Positions 39,634 to 50,810 of a stretch of DNA of 64,000 bases are shown here, one piece after another. The DNA lies in assembly GCF_013868415.1 (NCBI RefSeq), contig NZ_JACEMT010000035.1, forward strand, positions 58,514 through 122,513. Reading direction: 5' to 3'. Source of the stretch: Marinobacterium marinum (GTDB taxonomy: Bacteria; Pseudomonadota; Gammaproteobacteria; Pseudomonadales; Balneatricaceae). Under the pieces are notes generated by a model. The model was not told the DNA's origin and ran no database searches. It was given only the letters and a program-made list of their open reading frames with translations. Made by a program: the position numbers and the translations under genes. How positions within the stretch are numbered: position 1 is the stretch's first letter; the number at the start of each line of letters is the position of its first letter.

Positions 39634-39735
39634 AAGTTGACAGCTCCTTCTGTCGCTTTATGATCAGCAGCATAACTGCCGGCACCCGGTCCTTCGGGTG
39701 CGCACCACCGATTATGTCACAAGGGGATTGAGGCC

Positions 39736-40791
39736 ATGCAAAACCAGGCTGAAGTGCGTCACGACTGGAGTGAACAGGAAGTCCGGGCGCTGTTTGAATT
39801 GCCGATGAACGATCTGCTGTTCCAGGCACAGACGGTGCATCGTCAGCATTTCAATCCCAATGAGGTGCAGGTCAGTACCTTGTTGTCGATCAAAACCGGC
39901 TCCTGCCCGGAAGACTGCAAGTACTGTCCGCAGAGTGCTCATTACAACACCGGTCTGGAAAAACAGCGCCTGATGGAAGTGGAAGCGGTGCTGAACAAGG
40001 CGAAACAGGCCAAGGCATCCGGCTCTACCCGTTTCTGTATGGGCGCAGCCTGGAAGCACCCGACCGAGCGTGATATGCCCTATGTGCTCGAAATGATCAA
40101 GGGCGTGAAGGCGATGGGGCTGGAAACCTGCATGACGCTGGGCATGTTGAAGGAATCCCAGGCCGAGCAGCTGTCCGAGGCGGGACTGGACTACTACAAC
40201 CACAATCTGGATACCTCGCCGGAGTTCTACGACAAGATCATCACCACGCGTACCTACGAAGATCGTCTCAATACCCTGCAGCACGTACGTGATTCCGGCA
40301 TGAAGATCTGCAGCGGCGGTATCCTCGGCATGGGCGAGACCGCCAAGGACCGTTATGGTTTGCTGATGCAGCTGGCCAACCTGCCGCAGCAGCCGGAATC
40401 CGTGCCGATCAACATGCTGGTGAAGGTGCAGGGCACACCGCTGGAAAACGTCGACGATCTGGACCCGCTGGAATTCATCCGCACCATCGCCGTGGCGCGC
40501 ATCATGATGCCGAAGTCCCATGTGCGCCTGTCCGCCGGTCGCGAGCAGATGTCCGATGAGCTGCAGTCGATGGCGTTCTTCGCCGGTGCCAATTCCATTT
40601 TTTACGGCGAGTGCCTGCTGACCACACCGAACCCGGAAACCAACCGTGATCTGCAGTTGTTCAAGCGTTTGGGTATTCGCCCGGAGCAGCGCATTGAGGA
40701 CTCCGATGCGGACCAGGAGCAGCAGCTGTCGGTTCGAATTCAGGCGCAACAGGACGCCGATCTGTTCGTCGACGCCACCGCGACCCACTGA
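39736..40791 (+). CDS. bioB: Biotin synthase
   Basis: This 351-residue radical SAM enzyme inserts sulfur into dethiobiotin. The cluster motif [10 protein letters not shown] (CxxxCxxC, about 54-63) binds the 4Fe-4S cluster, and [13 protein letters not shown] and GGILGMGE are conserved. GGGG and GAGG lie before the ATG. First gene of bioB-F-H-C-D. I see no convincing BirA operator upstream. Confidence 0.97.
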   Translation: MQNQAEVRHDWSEQEVRALFELPMNDLLFQAQTVHRQHFNPNEVQVSTLLSIKTGSCPEDCKYCPQSAHYNTGLEKQRLMEVEAVLNKAKQAKASGSTRFCMGAAWKHPTERDMPYVLEMIKGVKAMGLETCMTLGMLKESQAEQLSEAGLDYYNHNLDTSPEFYDKIITTRTYEDRLNTLQHVRDSGMKICSGGILGMGETAKDRYGLLMQLANLPQQPESVPINMLVKVQGTPLENVDDLDPLEFIRTIAVARIMMPKSHVRLSAGREQMSDELQSMAFFAGANSIFYGECLLTTPNPETNRDLQLFKRLGIRPEQRIEDSDADQEQQLSVRIQAQQDADLFVDATATH

Positions 40792-40800
40792 GGCGCGCTC

Positions 40801-41970
40801 ATGTCCTTTAACGATTTGGCTGCCGCGCTTGAGTCGCGGCGGCACGACAACCTCTATCGCCAGCGTCGGGTGCTGGAATCGGCTCAGGGGCCGGAGGTCA
40901 GCGTCGATGGCAAGCGCTATCTGGCGTTTTGCTCCAACGACTATCTGGGGCTGGCCAATCACCCGGAGGTGGTCGCCGCGCTCCAACAGGGTGCCGATAC
41001 CTATGGCGTGGGTGGCGGTGCTTCTCATCTGGTGAACGGTCACTCCAGGGCGCATCATGCGCTGGAAGAGGAGCTGGCCGCGTTCACCGGCCGTGAGCGG
41101 GTGTTGCTGTTTTCCACCGGCTACATGGCCAACATCGGTGCCATCAACGCGCTGATCGACAAGCAGGATGCGGTATTTCAGGACCGTCTCAACCATGCTT
41201 CGCTGTTGGATGCCGGTCTGCTCAGCGGGGCCCGTTTTCAGCGCTATCTGCACAATGACTCTACCAGTCTGGCCCAGCGCATGAGCCGTTCCGAGGCCCG
41301 CCGCAAGCTGGTGGTCACCGATGGCGTGTTCAGCATGGATGGCGATATCGCCGAGCTGCCGGAGCTGAGTCGTGTCACTCGAGAGCAGGGCGGCTGGCTG
41401 ATGGTCGATGACGCCCACGGTTTTGGTTGTCTGGGAGCGACCGGTGCGGGTTGTATCGAGCATTTTGGCCTCAGTAACGATGAGGTACCGGTGCTGATCG
41501 GTACTCTGGGCAAGGGGTTTGGCACAGCGGGGGCTTTTGTTGCCGGCTCCGAGGTATTGATTGAAACCCTGATTCAGTTTGCCCGCACTTATATTTATAC
41601 CACCAGCATGTCGCCGGCAGTGGCGCAGGCCACTCGTGCCAGTCTCAAGCTGGTACAGGCCGAAAGCTGGCGGCGCGACAAGCTGGCGCAGCTGATCAAT
41701 CAGTTCCGCAGCGGCTGCGAGCAGCTGGGCTATGAGTTGATGGACTCGCCGACGCCGATCCAGCCGATCCTGATCGGCGATGCCGGGGAGGCGATGCGCA
41801 TCAGCGCCGAGCTGGAAGCGCGTGGCATCTTCATCAGCGCTATCCGTCCACCCACCGTACCGGCAGGCAGCTCGCGCCTGCGCGTGACCCTCAGCGCGGC
41901 CCACAGCGAAGAGCAGGTCGATCGCCTGCTGGATGCACTGGATGCCGTGCGGGCTGGAGGTGCTGTGTGA
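40801..41970 (+). CDS. bioF: 8-amino-7-oxononanoate synthase
   Basis: This 389-residue PLP alpha-oxoamine synthase condenses pimeloyl-ACP with alanine. [13 protein letters not shown], the [22 protein letters not shown] region, [12 protein letters not shown] and [14 protein letters not shown] (PLP lysine) are present. It starts 9 bp after bioB and overlaps bioH by 4 bp. Confidence 0.96.
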   Translation: MSFNDLAAALESRRHDNLYRQRRVLESAQGPEVSVDGKRYLAFCSNDYLGLANHPEVVAALQQGADTYGVGGGASHLVNGHSRAHHALEEELAAFTGRERVLLFSTGYMANIGAINALIDKQDAVFQDRLNHASLLDAGLLSGARFQRYLHNDSTSLAQRMSRSEARRKLVVTDGVFSMDGDIAELPELSRVTREQGGWLMVDDAHGFGCLGATGAGCIEHFGLSNDEVPVLIGTLGKGFGTAGAFVAGSEVLIETLIQFARTYIYTTSMSPAVAQATRASLKLVQAESWRRDKLAQLINQFRSGCEQLGYELMDSPTPIQPILIGDAGEAMRISAELEARGIFISAIRPPTVPAGSSRLRVTLSAAHSEEQVDRLLDALDAVRAGGAV

Positions 41971-42743
41971 GCCTGTGGCGTGAAACACGCGGCAGCGGTC
42001 CTGATCTGGTGCTGCTGCACGGCTGGGGGCTGAGCTCTGGAATCTGGGGCGCATTTGCGGAGCGTTTGACGGCACACTACCGAGTGACGTTGATCGATCT
42101 GCCTGGGTTGGGGCGCTCCGCGCCTGCAGGCGATATGTCGCTGATGGCGGTTGTGGATGCATTGCTGGACAGGGCCCCCGAAGCGGCGCACTGGCTGGGC
42201 TGGTCCCTCGGTGGTCAGTTGGCGCTGGCGGTGGCCGAGCGGGCACCGGAGCGGGTGAGAAGCCTGAGCCTGATTGCAGCTAACCCCTGCTTCGTGGCCC
42301 GGGATGACTGGCCTTGCGCCATGGTGCCCGAGGTGTATGACGCCTTCGTTGCATCGCTGGACGGCAATGAAACCAGGACGCTGCAGCGCTTTACAGCTCT
42401 GCAGACACGCGGTTCGACCACGGCGCGTGATGAACTCAAGCGCCTCAAATCCGTGCTTGCTGCGGCCGAGCCTCAGGCGCTGGCGCCTGCATTGAGGCTG
42501 CTGGAGTCTGATCTGCGTCCGGCCTTGGCCGGTTTGAATATTCCGCTTCAGTTGATCCTGGGGGCTGCAGACCAGCTGGTCCCCGTCGAGCTGGCGACAC
42601 GGGCAGAGGGCGTGAATTCACGTCTGGTTGTGCACATTCTGGAACAGAGTGCGCACCTGCCTTTTGTCAGTCATTCCGAGGATGTCCTGATCATGTTAAA
42701 TGCATTGATATCTGAAGTGGATAGCGTTGATGCAGCGAGATAA
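41967..42743 (+). CDS. bioH: Pimeloyl-ACP methyl ester carboxylesterase
   Basis: This 258-residue alpha/beta hydrolase releases pimeloyl-ACP from its methyl ester to end the BioC-BioH shunt. Oxyanion region [13 protein letters not shown], nucleophile elbow [10 protein letters not shown] (Ser about 79), a catalytic Asp region ([10 protein letters not shown]) and His in EQSAHLPF match BioH. The start overlaps bioF and the end overlaps bioC by 14 bp. Confidence 0.94.
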   Translation: MSLWRETRGSGPDLVLLHGWGLSSGIWGAFAERLTAHYRVTLIDLPGLGRSAPAGDMSLMAVVDALLDRAPEAAHWLGWSLGGQLALAVAERAPERVRSLSLIAANPCFVARDDWPCAMVPEVYDAFVASLDGNETRTLQRFTALQTRGSTTARDELKRLKSVLAAAEPQALAPALRLLESDLRPALAGLNIPLQLILGAADQLVPVELATRAEGVNSRLVVHILEQSAHLPFVSHSEDVLIMLNALISEVDSVDAAR

Positions 42744-43512
42744 GCGCAGGGTCGCTCAGGCGTTCAGCCGTGCAGCCGCGAGTTACGACTCCGTGGCCCA
42801 GCTGCAGCGCGATATCGCCGATCGCCTGATGGAGTGGCTGCCGCATCAGGTGGACGGCAATCTGCTTGATTTGGGGTGTGGCACCGGCTATGCCGCGCCT
42901 TATCTGCGTGAGCATTATCCACAGGCTCCGCTGCTGCATCTGGATCTGGCCCATGGCATGCTGACCTTTGCTCGCGATCAGCGTTCGGTGAGTGATGCTC
43001 ACTATCTATGTGGTGACGCCGAACAGCTGCCTCTGGCGGATGGTAGCGTCGGTTTGATCTGGTCCAGTCTGGCTGTGCAGTGGTGTGAACAGCCAGCGCT
43101 GTTGTTGGCCGAATTGGCGCGGGTCCTCAGGCCCGGTGGCCGCTGCCTGTTGGCCACGCTGGGGCCAGGTACCCTGCATGAGCTCAAGCGTGCCTGGGCG
43201 GCAGTGGATGACGATGTGCATGTGAACAACTTTATTCCGTTACCGCAGCTACTGGCACACAATACCGCTTTGCAGGTGTTGCGTTGCGAGACCGAAGATA
43301 AGGTATTGCGGTATCGCCGCCTGCAGGATCTGATGCACGAGTTGAAGGCGCTTGGGGCGCATAACGTCAACAGCCGTCAAGAGCAGGGTCTGAGCAGTCG
43401 TCAGCGTCTGGTTCGTTTGCTGGAAGCCTACGAGCTGCAGCGCCAGACCGATGGCAGTCTACCTGCCAGTTACGAAGTCTATTACCTGGAATTGCTCAAG
43501 GAGCCTCAGTGA
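42730..43512 (+). CDS. bioC: Malonyl-ACP O-methyltransferase
   Basis: This 260-residue SAM methyltransferase disguises malonyl-ACP as a methyl ester so that fatty-acid enzymes extend it to pimeloyl-ACP. Start [19 protein letters not shown] and SAM motif LLDLGCGTGYAAPYL are typical. ATG at 42730 is used rather than the TTG just before it. It overlaps bioH (14 bp) and bioD (4 bp). Confidence 0.94.
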   Translation: MQRDKRRVAQAFSRAAASYDSVAQLQRDIADRLMEWLPHQVDGNLLDLGCGTGYAAPYLREHYPQAPLLHLDLAHGMLTFARDQRSVSDAHYLCGDAEQLPLADGSVGLIWSSLAVQWCEQPALLLAELARVLRPGGRCLLATLGPGTLHELKRAWAAVDDDVHVNNFIPLPQLLAHNTALQVLRCETEDKVLRYRRLQDLMHELKALGAHNVNSRQEQGLSSRQRLVRLLEAYELQRQTDGSLPASYEVYYLELLKEPQ

Positions 43513-44195
43513 AAAAGTGTTTCTTTATCGCGGGTACCGATACCGATGTCGGCAAGACTCTGGTCACGGCCGGGCTGTTGAGTGCCGCCAATCGCCAGGG
43601 ACTGAGAACCATCGGCCTCAAACCGGTGGCTGCCGGCTGTAAACAGACCCCGGATGGGCTGCGTAACGACGATGCTCTGCAACTGCAGCAGGCTGCCAGT
43701 ATCAAACTGAGCTACGACCAGGTAAACCCGATCGCCCTAGAGCCGCCAATCGCGCCGCATATTGCCGCCGAGCGGGAAGGGCGCAATCTCAGTGCCGATC
43801 GTCTGGCCGCTTACTGCCGTGGTGCCATGATGCAACCGGCTGACCTGGTGCTGGTGGAAGGCGCGGGGGGGTGGCGTGTGCCCTTGAGTCGGCGCGAAAG
43901 TCTGGCACGGCTGCCGAAGTTGCTGGAGCTGGATGTGATTCTGGTGGTGGGCATGAAACTGGGTTGTATCAATCATGCGCTGTTGACAGCCGAAGCCATT
44001 GCTCGTGATGGACTGCGGCTGGCAGGCTGGGTTGCGAATCATGTTGATTCCGGTATGAGTTGTCCTGACGAAAATCTGGCTACGCTGGAGCAGCTGTTCC
44101 GAGCGCCTTTGCTCGGGCGAGTCCCTTGGCTTGAGGTGCCAGAGGCCGAAAGAGTCGCTGATTATCTTGATGTGAGTCCTTTGCTGGGTGAGTGA
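43509..44195 (+). CDS. bioD: Dethiobiotin synthetase
   Basis: This 228-residue ATP-dependent carboxylase forms dethiobiotin. P-loop FIAGTDTDVGKTLVTAGLL (about 5-22), LKPVAAGCKQ and VEGAGGWRVPL are diagnostic. The GTG start overlaps the bioC stop (GTGA). It is the last biotin gene of the operon. Confidence 0.95.
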   Translation: MKKCFFIAGTDTDVGKTLVTAGLLSAANRQGLRTIGLKPVAAGCKQTPDGLRNDDALQLQQAASIKLSYDQVNPIALEPPIAPHIAAEREGRNLSADRLAAYCRGAMMQPADLVLVEGAGGWRVPLSRRESLARLPKLLELDVILVVGMKLGCINHALLTAEAIARDGLRLAGWVANHVDSGMSCPDENLATLEQLFRAPLLGRVPWLEVPEAERVADYLDVSPLLGE

Positions 44196-44309
44196 AAAGT
44201 GATCTCTTTGGCAGGGTGCTCTATACTGATGCCTACTGGATTGACACCGAACAAAGAGCCTCCTCGGTGTCGGGATTAAACGGCTCCACGCGGCAAAGGA
44301 AGGTGTTGC

Positions 44310-44549
44310 ATGAATATAACCACTGCCAACAGCCTGTTGAATGTCACTCGGACGTTGGACAATGTGCCCAAAGCATCAGGCGATGCTCAGGGCAGCGGTC
44401 ATGTGGAGAATGCGGAGCTGGCATCGGGGCGTGCGTTGCCCACGGCGGTGTCCGAAACCGCTGTTGACCGTACAACCGAGGCGGCGGCCACCAAAGTGGT
44501 TAATCAGGCGGACGAGGTATTGGGGAATCTGATCGATACTCGCGCTTGA
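44310..44549 (+). CDS. Small hypothetical protein
   Basis: This 79-residue soluble protein starts MNITTANSLLNV and ends VLGNLIDTRA. AAGGAAGG lies 7 nt before the ATG and coding bias looks like the neighbours. The short N-terminal Asn/Thr-rich stretch and conserved-looking C-terminus recall small proteins annotated as putative motility proteins (YjfB-like), but the resemblance is weak. It follows bioD by 114 bp and has its own leader. I do not recognise it with confidence. Confidence 0.6.
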   Translation: MNITTANSLLNVTRTLDNVPKASGDAQGSGHVENAELASGRALPTAVSETAVDRTTEAAATKVVNQADEVLGNLIDTRA

Positions 44550-44561
44550 ATAGGCTCTACG

Positions 44562-45329
44562 TCAGGTCTGCTGCTCCAGAAATTGGTCGACCAGTCGGGT
44601 AAAACTGGCGGCCTTTTCAACATGGGGCAGGTGACCCGCACCGGCGATGATCTTGAAACTTGCTTGAGGAAACAGCTGTTGTATCGGCTGCTGGTGTTCC
44701 GCCAGCAGGTAATTTGAATCCCCGCCCTTGATGAACAGCACCGGGCCTGTATAGGGTGCCCCTTCGGGGGAAGCGCTGATATTGGCGTATTCCCGTTCCA
44801 GCACCGGCAGGTTCATGCGCCAGGCGAATCGTTTGTGCTCGTCGCGGTAGAGGTTCTTCAGCAGGAAGGCACGGGTGGCAGCGGAATCAACGTACTCGCT
44901 CAGTGTCTGGTCCGCTTGGGTGCGGCTTTTCAGCTCTGCCAGATCTATCCGATTCAGGCCCTTAATGACGTCATTGTGGTTGGGCGCATAACGGACCGGG
45001 GCGATATCAACCACGATCAGGCGCTTGACTCGTTCAGGGTGGTCCAGTGCAAACTGCATGGCGGCTTTGCCGCCCATGGAGTGTCCCATCAGATTGATGC
45101 GCTCCAGCTGCAAGTGGTCCAGCAGCGTTAGCAGATCCTCACTCATGGCTTTATAGCTCATGATTTCAGCGTGTGGCGAGCGGCCGTGATTGCGCAGGTC
45201 GGCAGCCACAACATCAAAGCGTTCGCTCAGGGTCTTGATCTGCGCGCCCCAGTTTTCAAGGGTGCCGAACAGGCCGTGCAGGATGACCAGCGGTTCGCCC
45301 TGGCCGTGACGTTGAAAGTGCAGCAGCAT
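44562..45329 (-). CDS. Alpha/beta hydrolase, YbfF-like esterase
   Basis: This 255-residue alpha/beta hydrolase has LHGLFGTLENWGAQ (oxyanion), nucleophile elbow GHSMGGKAAM (Ser about 91), late FIKGGDSNYL (Asp) and GAGHLPHVEKAASF (His). It is close in pattern to E. coli YbfF, an acyl-CoA/ester hydrolase. ATG at 45329 has AGGA 9 nt upstream; the GTG at 45335 is too close to that site. It lies downstream of fklB on the same strand. Confidence 0.85.
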   Translation of the reverse strand: MLLHFQRHGQGEPLVILHGLFGTLENWGAQIKTLSERFDVVAADLRNHGRSPHAEIMSYKAMSEDLLTLLDHLQLERINLMGHSMGGKAAMQFALDHPERVKRLIVVDIAPVRYAPNHNDVIKGLNRIDLAELKSRTQADQTLSEYVDSAATRAFLLKNLYRDEHKRFAWRMNLPVLEREYANISASPEGAPYTGPVLFIKGGDSNYLLAEHQQPIQQLFPQASFKIIAGAGHLPHVEKAASFTRLVDQFLEQQT

Positions 45330-45379
45330 GATCACATGTCCTTGGTCAGCAGACGGGGCGCCTGGGCGCCCCGGATGGA

Positions 45380-46006
45380 TCAGAGAATATCGATCAGCTC
45401 GACATCAAAGACCAACGTCGAGTAAGGCGGGATGCCGCCCGGAGAACCCTGGGCACCGTAAGCCAGCCCGTAGGGAACATACAGGCGCCATTTGGCACCT
45501 TTGGTCATCAGCTGCAGTGCTTCGGTCCAGCCTGCGATTACGCCGCCGACCGGGAATTCTGCCGGTTGGCCACGCTCGTAGGAGCTGTCGAATACCTTGC
45601 CGTCAATGAATGTGCCGTGGTAATGGGTGCGCACTTTGCTCTGAGCGGTCGGCTGGGCACCGCCTTCTTCTCCGGCGGTAACGATTTCGTACTGCAGGCC
45701 TGATTCCAGTGTGATAACACCGTCGCGCTTGGCATTGTCGGCCAGGAAGGCTTCGCCGGCAGCGGCGGCTTCCTTGGCGTGAGCTTCCTGCTCGGCACGC
45801 ATGCGCTGGGTGATTTCGTTGAAAGCGGCCTGAATTTGCTCGGCTGGCACACGCAGGGCTTCACCCTGGTATGCGTCGCGCAGGCCGGCAACGACGGCTT
45901 CGACATCGACACCGTCGAAGCCGCCCTGAGCCAGTTGGTCGCCCATTTGACGGCCGATGCCGTAGCTGGCGCGTTGTTCTGTGGTTTCAAAAACCTGTTC
46001 TGACAT
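45380..46006 (-). CDS. fklB: FKBP-type peptidyl-prolyl isomerase (FklB-like)
   Basis: This 208-residue protein has an N-terminal helical dimerisation domain (RASYGIGRQMGDQLAQGGFDG) and a C-terminal FKBP domain (VRTHYHGTFIDGKVFDSSYERG, LQLMTKGAKWRLYVPYGLAYG). There is no signal peptide, so it is the cytoplasmic FklB type rather than periplasmic FkpA/Mip. Confidence 0.9.
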   Translation of the reverse strand: MSEQVFETTEQRASYGIGRQMGDQLAQGGFDGVDVEAVVAGLRDAYQGEALRVPAEQIQAAFNEITQRMRAEQEAHAKEAAAAGEAFLADNAKRDGVITLESGLQYEIVTAGEEGGAQPTAQSKVRTHYHGTFIDGKVFDSSYERGQPAEFPVGGVIAGWTEALQLMTKGAKWRLYVPYGLAYGAQGSPGGIPPYSTLVFDVELIDIL

Positions 46007-46070
46007 AGCGTTTGCCTGTTTGGTTGGGTTGTTCGCGGGGGCGAGATCCTATCACAGCCTTGGCCCGGGA

Positions 46071-47417
46071 TCAGTCGTCATAACCCTCGACTGTACAGGT
46101 CAGCGTGCCCTGATGCAGACGTGCGCTGACACGGTCACCGGGGCTGACCTGCTCCTGGCGGGTGATGGCCTGGCCGTTCTGGTCCTGGATGATGGCATAG
46201 CCGCGTTCCAGGGTTGCCAGAGGGCTGACACCATGCAGTTGGCGAGCCTGAAATTGCAGCTGCTGTTGGCGCTGGCGCAGCAACAGTTCCATGCCGTGTT
46301 GCAGGCGCTGGTGCAGGGGGGTGAGCCGCTCCCGTTTACGCCTTAACAGTCGTTCGGGCGAGCTGCGTTGCAGTCTTTGATAAAGCTGATCCAGACCACG
46401 GGAGCGCTGCTGCAACTGTAATGTCAGTGCCCGCTGAAGACGAATTTCAAGCTGATCGAGACGTTGTGATTGCTCGCGCAGGCGTTCGCCGGGGTGGCGC
46501 AGGCGAGCGCGCATATGTTCCAGGCGGGTGTGGTGTCGGTGCAGGTTTTGCGCAATCTGCCGAGTCAGGCGCTGACGCAGCATGTTTACCTGCTGCAGTC
46601 GCTGGGTCTGATCTGAACTGAGCAGTTCGGCGGCGGCAGAGGGCGTGGGCGCGCGCAGGTCAGCCACCAGGTCGCTGATCGAAATGTCGACCTCATGTCC
46701 GACCGCCGACACAACGGGGATGCGGGAAGCCGCTATGGCGCGCGCCACGCGCTCCTCGTTGAAAGGCCAGAGGTCCTCCAGAGAGCCGCCGCCACGTCCG
46801 ACGATCAATACGTCACAGCGGTTGTCCCGGTTGGCGAGTTCGATGGCGCGAACAATCTGGGCGGTGGCTTCGGCCCCTTGCACGGCGGTGGGATACAGCG
46901 CGACGGGCAGGGTGGGACAACGACGCTCCAGTACCTGGAGAATATCGTGAATGGCTGCTCCGGTTGGTGAGGTGATAACACCGACATGGCGTGCCGGAAC
47001 AGGCAGCGCCCGCTTGCGAGACTGATCAAACAGTCCTTCCTGGTCGAGCTGCATTTTCAGGCGTTCGAAGGCCTGTTGCAGGCGGCCCCGACCGCTTTCC
47101 TGCATCTGCTCGCAGATCAGCTGAAAGTCTCCACGGCCTTCGTACAGACTGACTTTCGCCATAACGACCACCTGGTCACCCTCTTTAGGGCGGAAGCGGA
47201 CCTGCAGGTTGCGGCCTCGGAACATGGCGCAGCGCACCTGAGCCTTGTCATCCTTGAGGGTGAAGTACCAGTGCCCGGATGAGGGGCGTGCCAAATTGCT
47301 GATCTCACCCTCGATCTGCAGGGTCATAAAGGAGTGTTCCAGCAGGGATTTGACCTGGCGGTTGAGTTCGCTCACGCTGATCGCGCTGCTGTTACGAGAG
47401 GGTATGCTTTTATTCAT
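46071..47417 (-). CDS. xseA: Exodeoxyribonuclease VII large subunit
   Basis: This 448-residue nuclease subunit has an N-terminal OB domain ([36 protein letters not shown]), the catalytic domain ([30 protein letters not shown]) and a long coiled-coil C-terminal part rich in Gln/Arg/Leu. With XseB it degrades ssDNA. It is divergent from guaB, as in many gammaproteobacteria. Confidence 0.95.
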   Translation of the reverse strand: MNKSIPSRNSSAISVSELNRQVKSLLEHSFMTLQIEGEISNLARPSSGHWYFTLKDDKAQVRCAMFRGRNLQVRFRPKEGDQVVVMAKVSLYEGRGDFQLICEQMQESGRGRLQQAFERLKMQLDQEGLFDQSRKRALPVPARHVGVITSPTGAAIHDILQVLERRCPTLPVALYPTAVQGAEATAQIVRAIELANRDNRCDVLIVGRGGGSLEDLWPFNEERVARAIAASRIPVVSAVGHEVDISISDLVADLRAPTPSAAAELLSSDQTQRLQQVNMLRQRLTRQIAQNLHRHHTRLEHMRARLRHPGERLREQSQRLDQLEIRLQRALTLQLQQRSRGLDQLYQRLQRSSPERLLRRKRERLTPLHQRLQHGMELLLRQRQQQLQFQARQLHGVSPLATLERGYAIIQDQNGQAITRQEQVSPGDRVSARLHQGTLTCTVEGYDD

Positions 47418-47468
47418 GCCGCCATCTTAAACGACCCCGCCCGTGAAGGCACCAATCGTCATTCCTGA

Positions 47469-47497
47469 TTGTTGTTCGGGTGGTTTTGGTATATAAT
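47469..47497 (+). promoter_or_regulatory. Sigma-70-type promoter for guaBA
   Basis: TTGTTG (47469-47474) and a perfect TATAAT (47492-47497) are 17 bp apart, about 40 bp before guaB and directed away from xseA. Confidence 0.65.
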
Positions 47498-47536
47498 TTC
47501 TCGTTTAATTTTCACGGAAATACGGGCTGGTTCAGT

Positions 47537-49006
47537 ATGTTGCGAATCGTTGAAGAAGCGCTTACTTTTGATGATGTTTTGCTGGTTCCGGGATACTCTG
47601 AAGTACTCCCGAAAGACGTCTCGCTGAAAACCCGTCTGACCAAGGGTATCGAGTTGAATATTCCGCTGGTCTCGGCGGCGATGGATACGGTAACCGAATC
47701 CCGTCTGGCAATCGCCATGGCGCAGGAAGGCGGTATCGGCATCATCCATAAAAACCTCACCATCGAACAGCAGGCCAATGAAGTGCGCCGGGTGAAGAAG
47801 TTCGAGGCGGGTGTAGTTACCGATCCGGTGACCTGTAGCTCTGATACGACTGTGCGCGAAATCATTGAACTGTCCAGCGGCCTGAATTTCTCCGGTTTCC
47901 CGGTTGTGGATAATGGCGATTTGGTCGGTATTGTAACCAGCCGTGATGTGCGCTTCGAGCACGATCTAGACGCCAAGGTGTCAACCATCATGACGCCCAA
48001 GGATCGTCTGGTTACTGCCAAAGAAGGCGAAGATCCCGAAGTTATCCGTGATCTTCTGCGTCGTCACCGTATCGAAAAAATCCTGCTGGTTGACGATAAC
48101 TTCGCGCTGCGCGGCATGATGACCGTAAAAGACATGAACAAGGCGCAGGCTTTTCCACATGCGGCGAAAGACAGTCAGGGTCGTCTGATCGTCGGTGCGG
48201 CTGTGGGTACCGGCGCTGAAACGCCTGATCGTGTTTCCGCTCTGGTTGCTGCTGGCGTTGATCTGATTGTGGTTGATACCGCTCACGGTCACTCTCGCGG
48301 AGTTATCGAACGGGTGCGCTGGGTTAAGCAGAATTTTCCGCAGGTACAGGTTGTTGGCGGTAACATCGCTACGGCTGAGGCAGCTGTTGCGCTGGCGGAA
48401 GCCGGTGCGGACGGCGTCAAGGTTGGTATCGGCCCCGGCTCCATCTGTACAACACGTATCGTCGCCGGTGTCGGTGTGCCGCAGATTTCGGCTGTTGCCA
48501 ATGTTGCCGCGGCGCTGCGTGAACACGGCGTTCCGTTGATTGCCGATGGTGGCGTACGCTTCTCCGGTGACCTGGCCAAGGCCGTTGCTGCCGGCGCCTC
48601 TGCGGTTATGGTCGGCTCCATGCTGGCCGGTACTGATGAAGCTCCGGGCGAGGTTGAACTGTTCCAGGGCCGTGCGTTCAAATCCTACCGTGGTATGGGA
48701 TCGCTGGGTGCCATGTCTGGCCTGACCGGTTCGTCCGACCGCTACTTCCAGGATGCCAAAGAGGGTGCCGAGAAGCTGGTACCGGAAGGCATTGAAGGTC
48801 GTGTGCCCTGCAAGGGTCCTATGGGCGGCGTTCTGCACCAGTTGATGGGCGGTCTGCGTGCCTCCATGGGATACACCGGTTGTGCCACGGTTGAAGAGAT
48901 GCGTAACAAGCCCAAGTTTGTGCGTATCACCAATGCCGGCATCACGGAAAGCCACGTGCATGACGTTAGCATTACCAAGGAAGCGCCCAACTATCGTGTG
49001 GGCTGA
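47537..49006 (+). CDS. guaB: Inosine-5'-monophosphate dehydrogenase
   Basis: This 489-residue enzyme oxidises IMP to XMP. The TIM barrel starts [23 protein letters not shown], a CBS pair is inserted (about 95-205), and the active-site loop [13 protein letters not shown] holds the catalytic Cys. ATG at 47537 is chosen because it matches the family start; the reading from 47480 crosses the promoter. It is followed by a terminator and then guaA. Confidence 0.97.
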   Translation: MLRIVEEALTFDDVLLVPGYSEVLPKDVSLKTRLTKGIELNIPLVSAAMDTVTESRLAIAMAQEGGIGIIHKNLTIEQQANEVRRVKKFEAGVVTDPVTCSSDTTVREIIELSSGLNFSGFPVVDNGDLVGIVTSRDVRFEHDLDAKVSTIMTPKDRLVTAKEGEDPEVIRDLLRRHRIEKILLVDDNFALRGMMTVKDMNKAQAFPHAAKDSQGRLIVGAAVGTGAETPDRVSALVAAGVDLIVVDTAHGHSRGVIERVRWVKQNFPQVQVVGGNIATAEAAVALAEAGADGVKVGIGPGSICTTRIVAGVGVPQISAVANVAAALREHGVPLIADGGVRFSGDLAKAVAAGASAVMVGSMLAGTDEAPGEVELFQGRAFKSYRGMGSLGAMSGLTGSSDRYFQDAKEGAEKLVPEGIEGRVPCKGPMGGVLHQLMGGLRASMGYTGCATVEEMRNKPKFVRITNAGITESHVHDVSITKEAPNYRVG

Positions 49007-49027
49007 ATCGATTAAACACTAACCAGT

Positions 49028-49057
49028 AAGTGGGGCGTTATACGGCCCCACTTTTTG
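49028..49057 (+). terminator. Hairpin with T-run between guaB and guaA
   Basis: AAGTGGGGC (49028-49036) pairs with GCCCCACTT (49045-49053) and is followed by a T-run. Because guaA lies only 43 bp further on, it may act as a partial terminator or attenuator. Confidence 0.75.
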
Positions 49058-49099
49058 TTTGTGCCGCCTGGCGGCCAGCATTCGGTGGAGTCACTGAGT

Positions 49100-50680
49100 A
49101 TGAGCAAAGACATTCACGCGCAACGCATCCTGATTCTGGACTTCGGTTCCCAGTACACTCAATTGATCGCACGTCGAGTGCGTGAAATCGGGGTTTACTG
49201 CGAGATCCATGCATTTGATATGGATGAAGCGGCGATTCGTGAATTTGCCCCCAAGGGTATCATTCTGGCCGGCGGCCCCGAGTCCGTTACTGAACTGGAT
49301 TCTCCGCGCGCGCCCGAGTGTGTCTTCGACATGGGGCTGCCTGTTCTGGGTATCTGCTATGGCATGCAGACCATGGCAGAGCAGCTGGGCGGCAAGGTCG
49401 CCAGTTCTGACAAGCGCGAGTTCGGTTATGCCCGCGTACGTCTGGCCGATAGCCCCAGCCGTCTGCTGGAAGGCATTGAAGATCATATTGCCAATAATGG
49501 CAGTTTGTCACTGGATGTCTGGATGAGCCATGGTGACAAGGTATCCGAACTGCCGGAAGGCTTTCATGTGATTGCCGGTACCGATTCGGCTCCCATCGCG
49601 GCGATGTGTGATCCGCAGCGCAACCTGTACGGGGTTCAGTTCCATCCGGAAGTAACGCATACCAAGCAGGGATTGCGTATTCTGGAGCGCTTTGTCCGTG
49701 AAATCTGCGGTACCGAAGCACTGTGGACAGCGGCCAACATCATCCAGGATCTGGTTGAAAAGGTTCAGCAGCAGGTGGGTGATTCCAAAGTGCTGCTGGG
49801 TTTGTCCGGCGGTGTAGACTCCTCCGTTGTTGCGGCCTTGTTGCACAAGGCGATCGGCGACAAGCTGACCTGCGTATTTGTGGATAATGGCCTGCTGCGC
49901 AAGGGTGAGGGCGATCAGGTAATGGACATGTTCGCCAGCAATATGGGCGTTAATGTCATTCGTGCCAATGCCGAAGAGAAGTTCCTGGGTCGACTGAAAA
50001 GCGAAGCGGATCCTGAAGCCAAGCGCAAGATCATCGGCAACACCTTTATCGAAGTCTTTGATGAAGAAGCCGAAAAACTCCAGGACTGCGGTTTCCTGGC
50101 GCAGGGTACCATCTACCCTGACGTGATCGAATCTGCCGCTTCCAAAACCGGCAAGGCGCATGTAATCAAGTCACACCACAACGTGGGTGGCCTGCCGGAA
50201 GACATGAAGTTCGAACTGGTCGAGCCGCTGCGTGAGCTGTTCAAGGATGAAGTGCGCAAGATCGGTCTGGAGCTGGGCCTGCCGTATGACATGGTCTACC
50301 GCCACCCGTTCCCGGGCCCAGGTCTGGGCGTGCGTATCCTCGGTGAAGTGAAGAAGGAATACGCGGACATCCTGCGTGAAGCCGACGCCATCTTCATTGA
50401 AGAGCTGCACAACGCTGATTGGTACCACAAGACCAGCCAGGCGTTCGCCGTCTTCCTGCCGGTGAAATCCGTCGGTGTGGTGGGTGATGGCCGTCGCTAC
50501 GAATACGTGATCGCATTGCGTGCGGTGGAAACCATCGACTTCATGACCGCTCGCTGGGCGCACCTGCCGTACGAACTGCTGGAGAAAGTATCGGGTCGCA
50601 TCATCAATGAAATCGCTCAGGTTTCGCGCGTGACCTACGATGTATCCAGCAAGCCGCCGGCTACGATCGAGTGGGAATGA
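49100..50680 (+). CDS. guaA: GMP synthase (glutamine-hydrolysing)
   Basis: This 526-residue enzyme aminates XMP to GMP. It has an N-terminal glutamine amidotransferase ([18 protein letters not shown], nucleophile loop GICYGMQ, VQFHPEV), an ATP-PPase domain ([17 protein letters not shown]) and a C-terminal dimerisation domain ending [11 protein letters not shown] at 49100 matches the family start. Its 3' end is a known target for island integrases, and an integrase gene follows here. Confidence 0.97.
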   Translation: MSKDIHAQRILILDFGSQYTQLIARRVREIGVYCEIHAFDMDEAAIREFAPKGIILAGGPESVTELDSPRAPECVFDMGLPVLGICYGMQTMAEQLGGKVASSDKREFGYARVRLADSPSRLLEGIEDHIANNGSLSLDVWMSHGDKVSELPEGFHVIAGTDSAPIAAMCDPQRNLYGVQFHPEVTHTKQGLRILERFVREICGTEALWTAANIIQDLVEKVQQQVGDSKVLLGLSGGVDSSVVAALLHKAIGDKLTCVFVDNGLLRKGEGDQVMDMFASNMGVNVIRANAEEKFLGRLKSEADPEAKRKIIGNTFIEVFDEEAEKLQDCGFLAQGTIYPDVIESAASKTGKAHVIKSHHNVGGLPEDMKFELVEPLRELFKDEVRKIGLELGLPYDMVYRHPFPGPGLGVRILGEVKKEYADILREADAIFIEELHNADWYHKTSQAFAVFLPVKSVGVVGDGRRYEYVIALRAVETIDFMTARWAHLPYELLEKVSGRIINEIAQVSRVTYDVSSKPPATIEWE

Positions 50681-50690
50681 TCACACGTTA

Positions 50691-50730
50691 GGCATTAGCT
50701 GGTACTAACTGGCATTAAATGATACTTAAG
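50691..50730 (+). repeat. Imperfect direct repeat pair in the integrase-proximal region
   Basis: Two adjoining 20-bp units (50691-50710 and 50711-50730) share 14 positions, both beginning GGCATTA. With the TGGTAT motifs further right they may be binding sites for the integrase or its directionality factor. Confidence 0.4.
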
Positions 50731-50754
50731 CCCATGTTTTCATGGGCTTTTTTA
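50728..50754 (+). terminator. Intrinsic terminator downstream of guaA
   Basis: AAGCCCATG (50728-50736) and CATGGGCTT (50741-50749) form a perfect 9-bp stem with a TTTT loop and a T-run. It lies 47 bp after the guaA stop codon and within the presumed island, so the element may have brought its own terminator for guaA. Confidence 0.85.
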
Positions 50755-50810
50755 TATTTATGTCTGGCAGTGTTTGGCAACTGATGGCAGCGGGAAGCAC
50801 CGCTTGAGCG

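Noticed and set aside
39600..39735. Possible BirA operator (TTGTAAAGC at 39623) before bioB
   Set aside because: The matching inverted half GGTTTACAA is absent at the proper spacing, so the resemblance is to one half only.
50681..50760. tRNA gene as integration target
   Set aside because: No cloverleaf or TTCGA arm is visible; the target is best explained by the 3' end of guaA.
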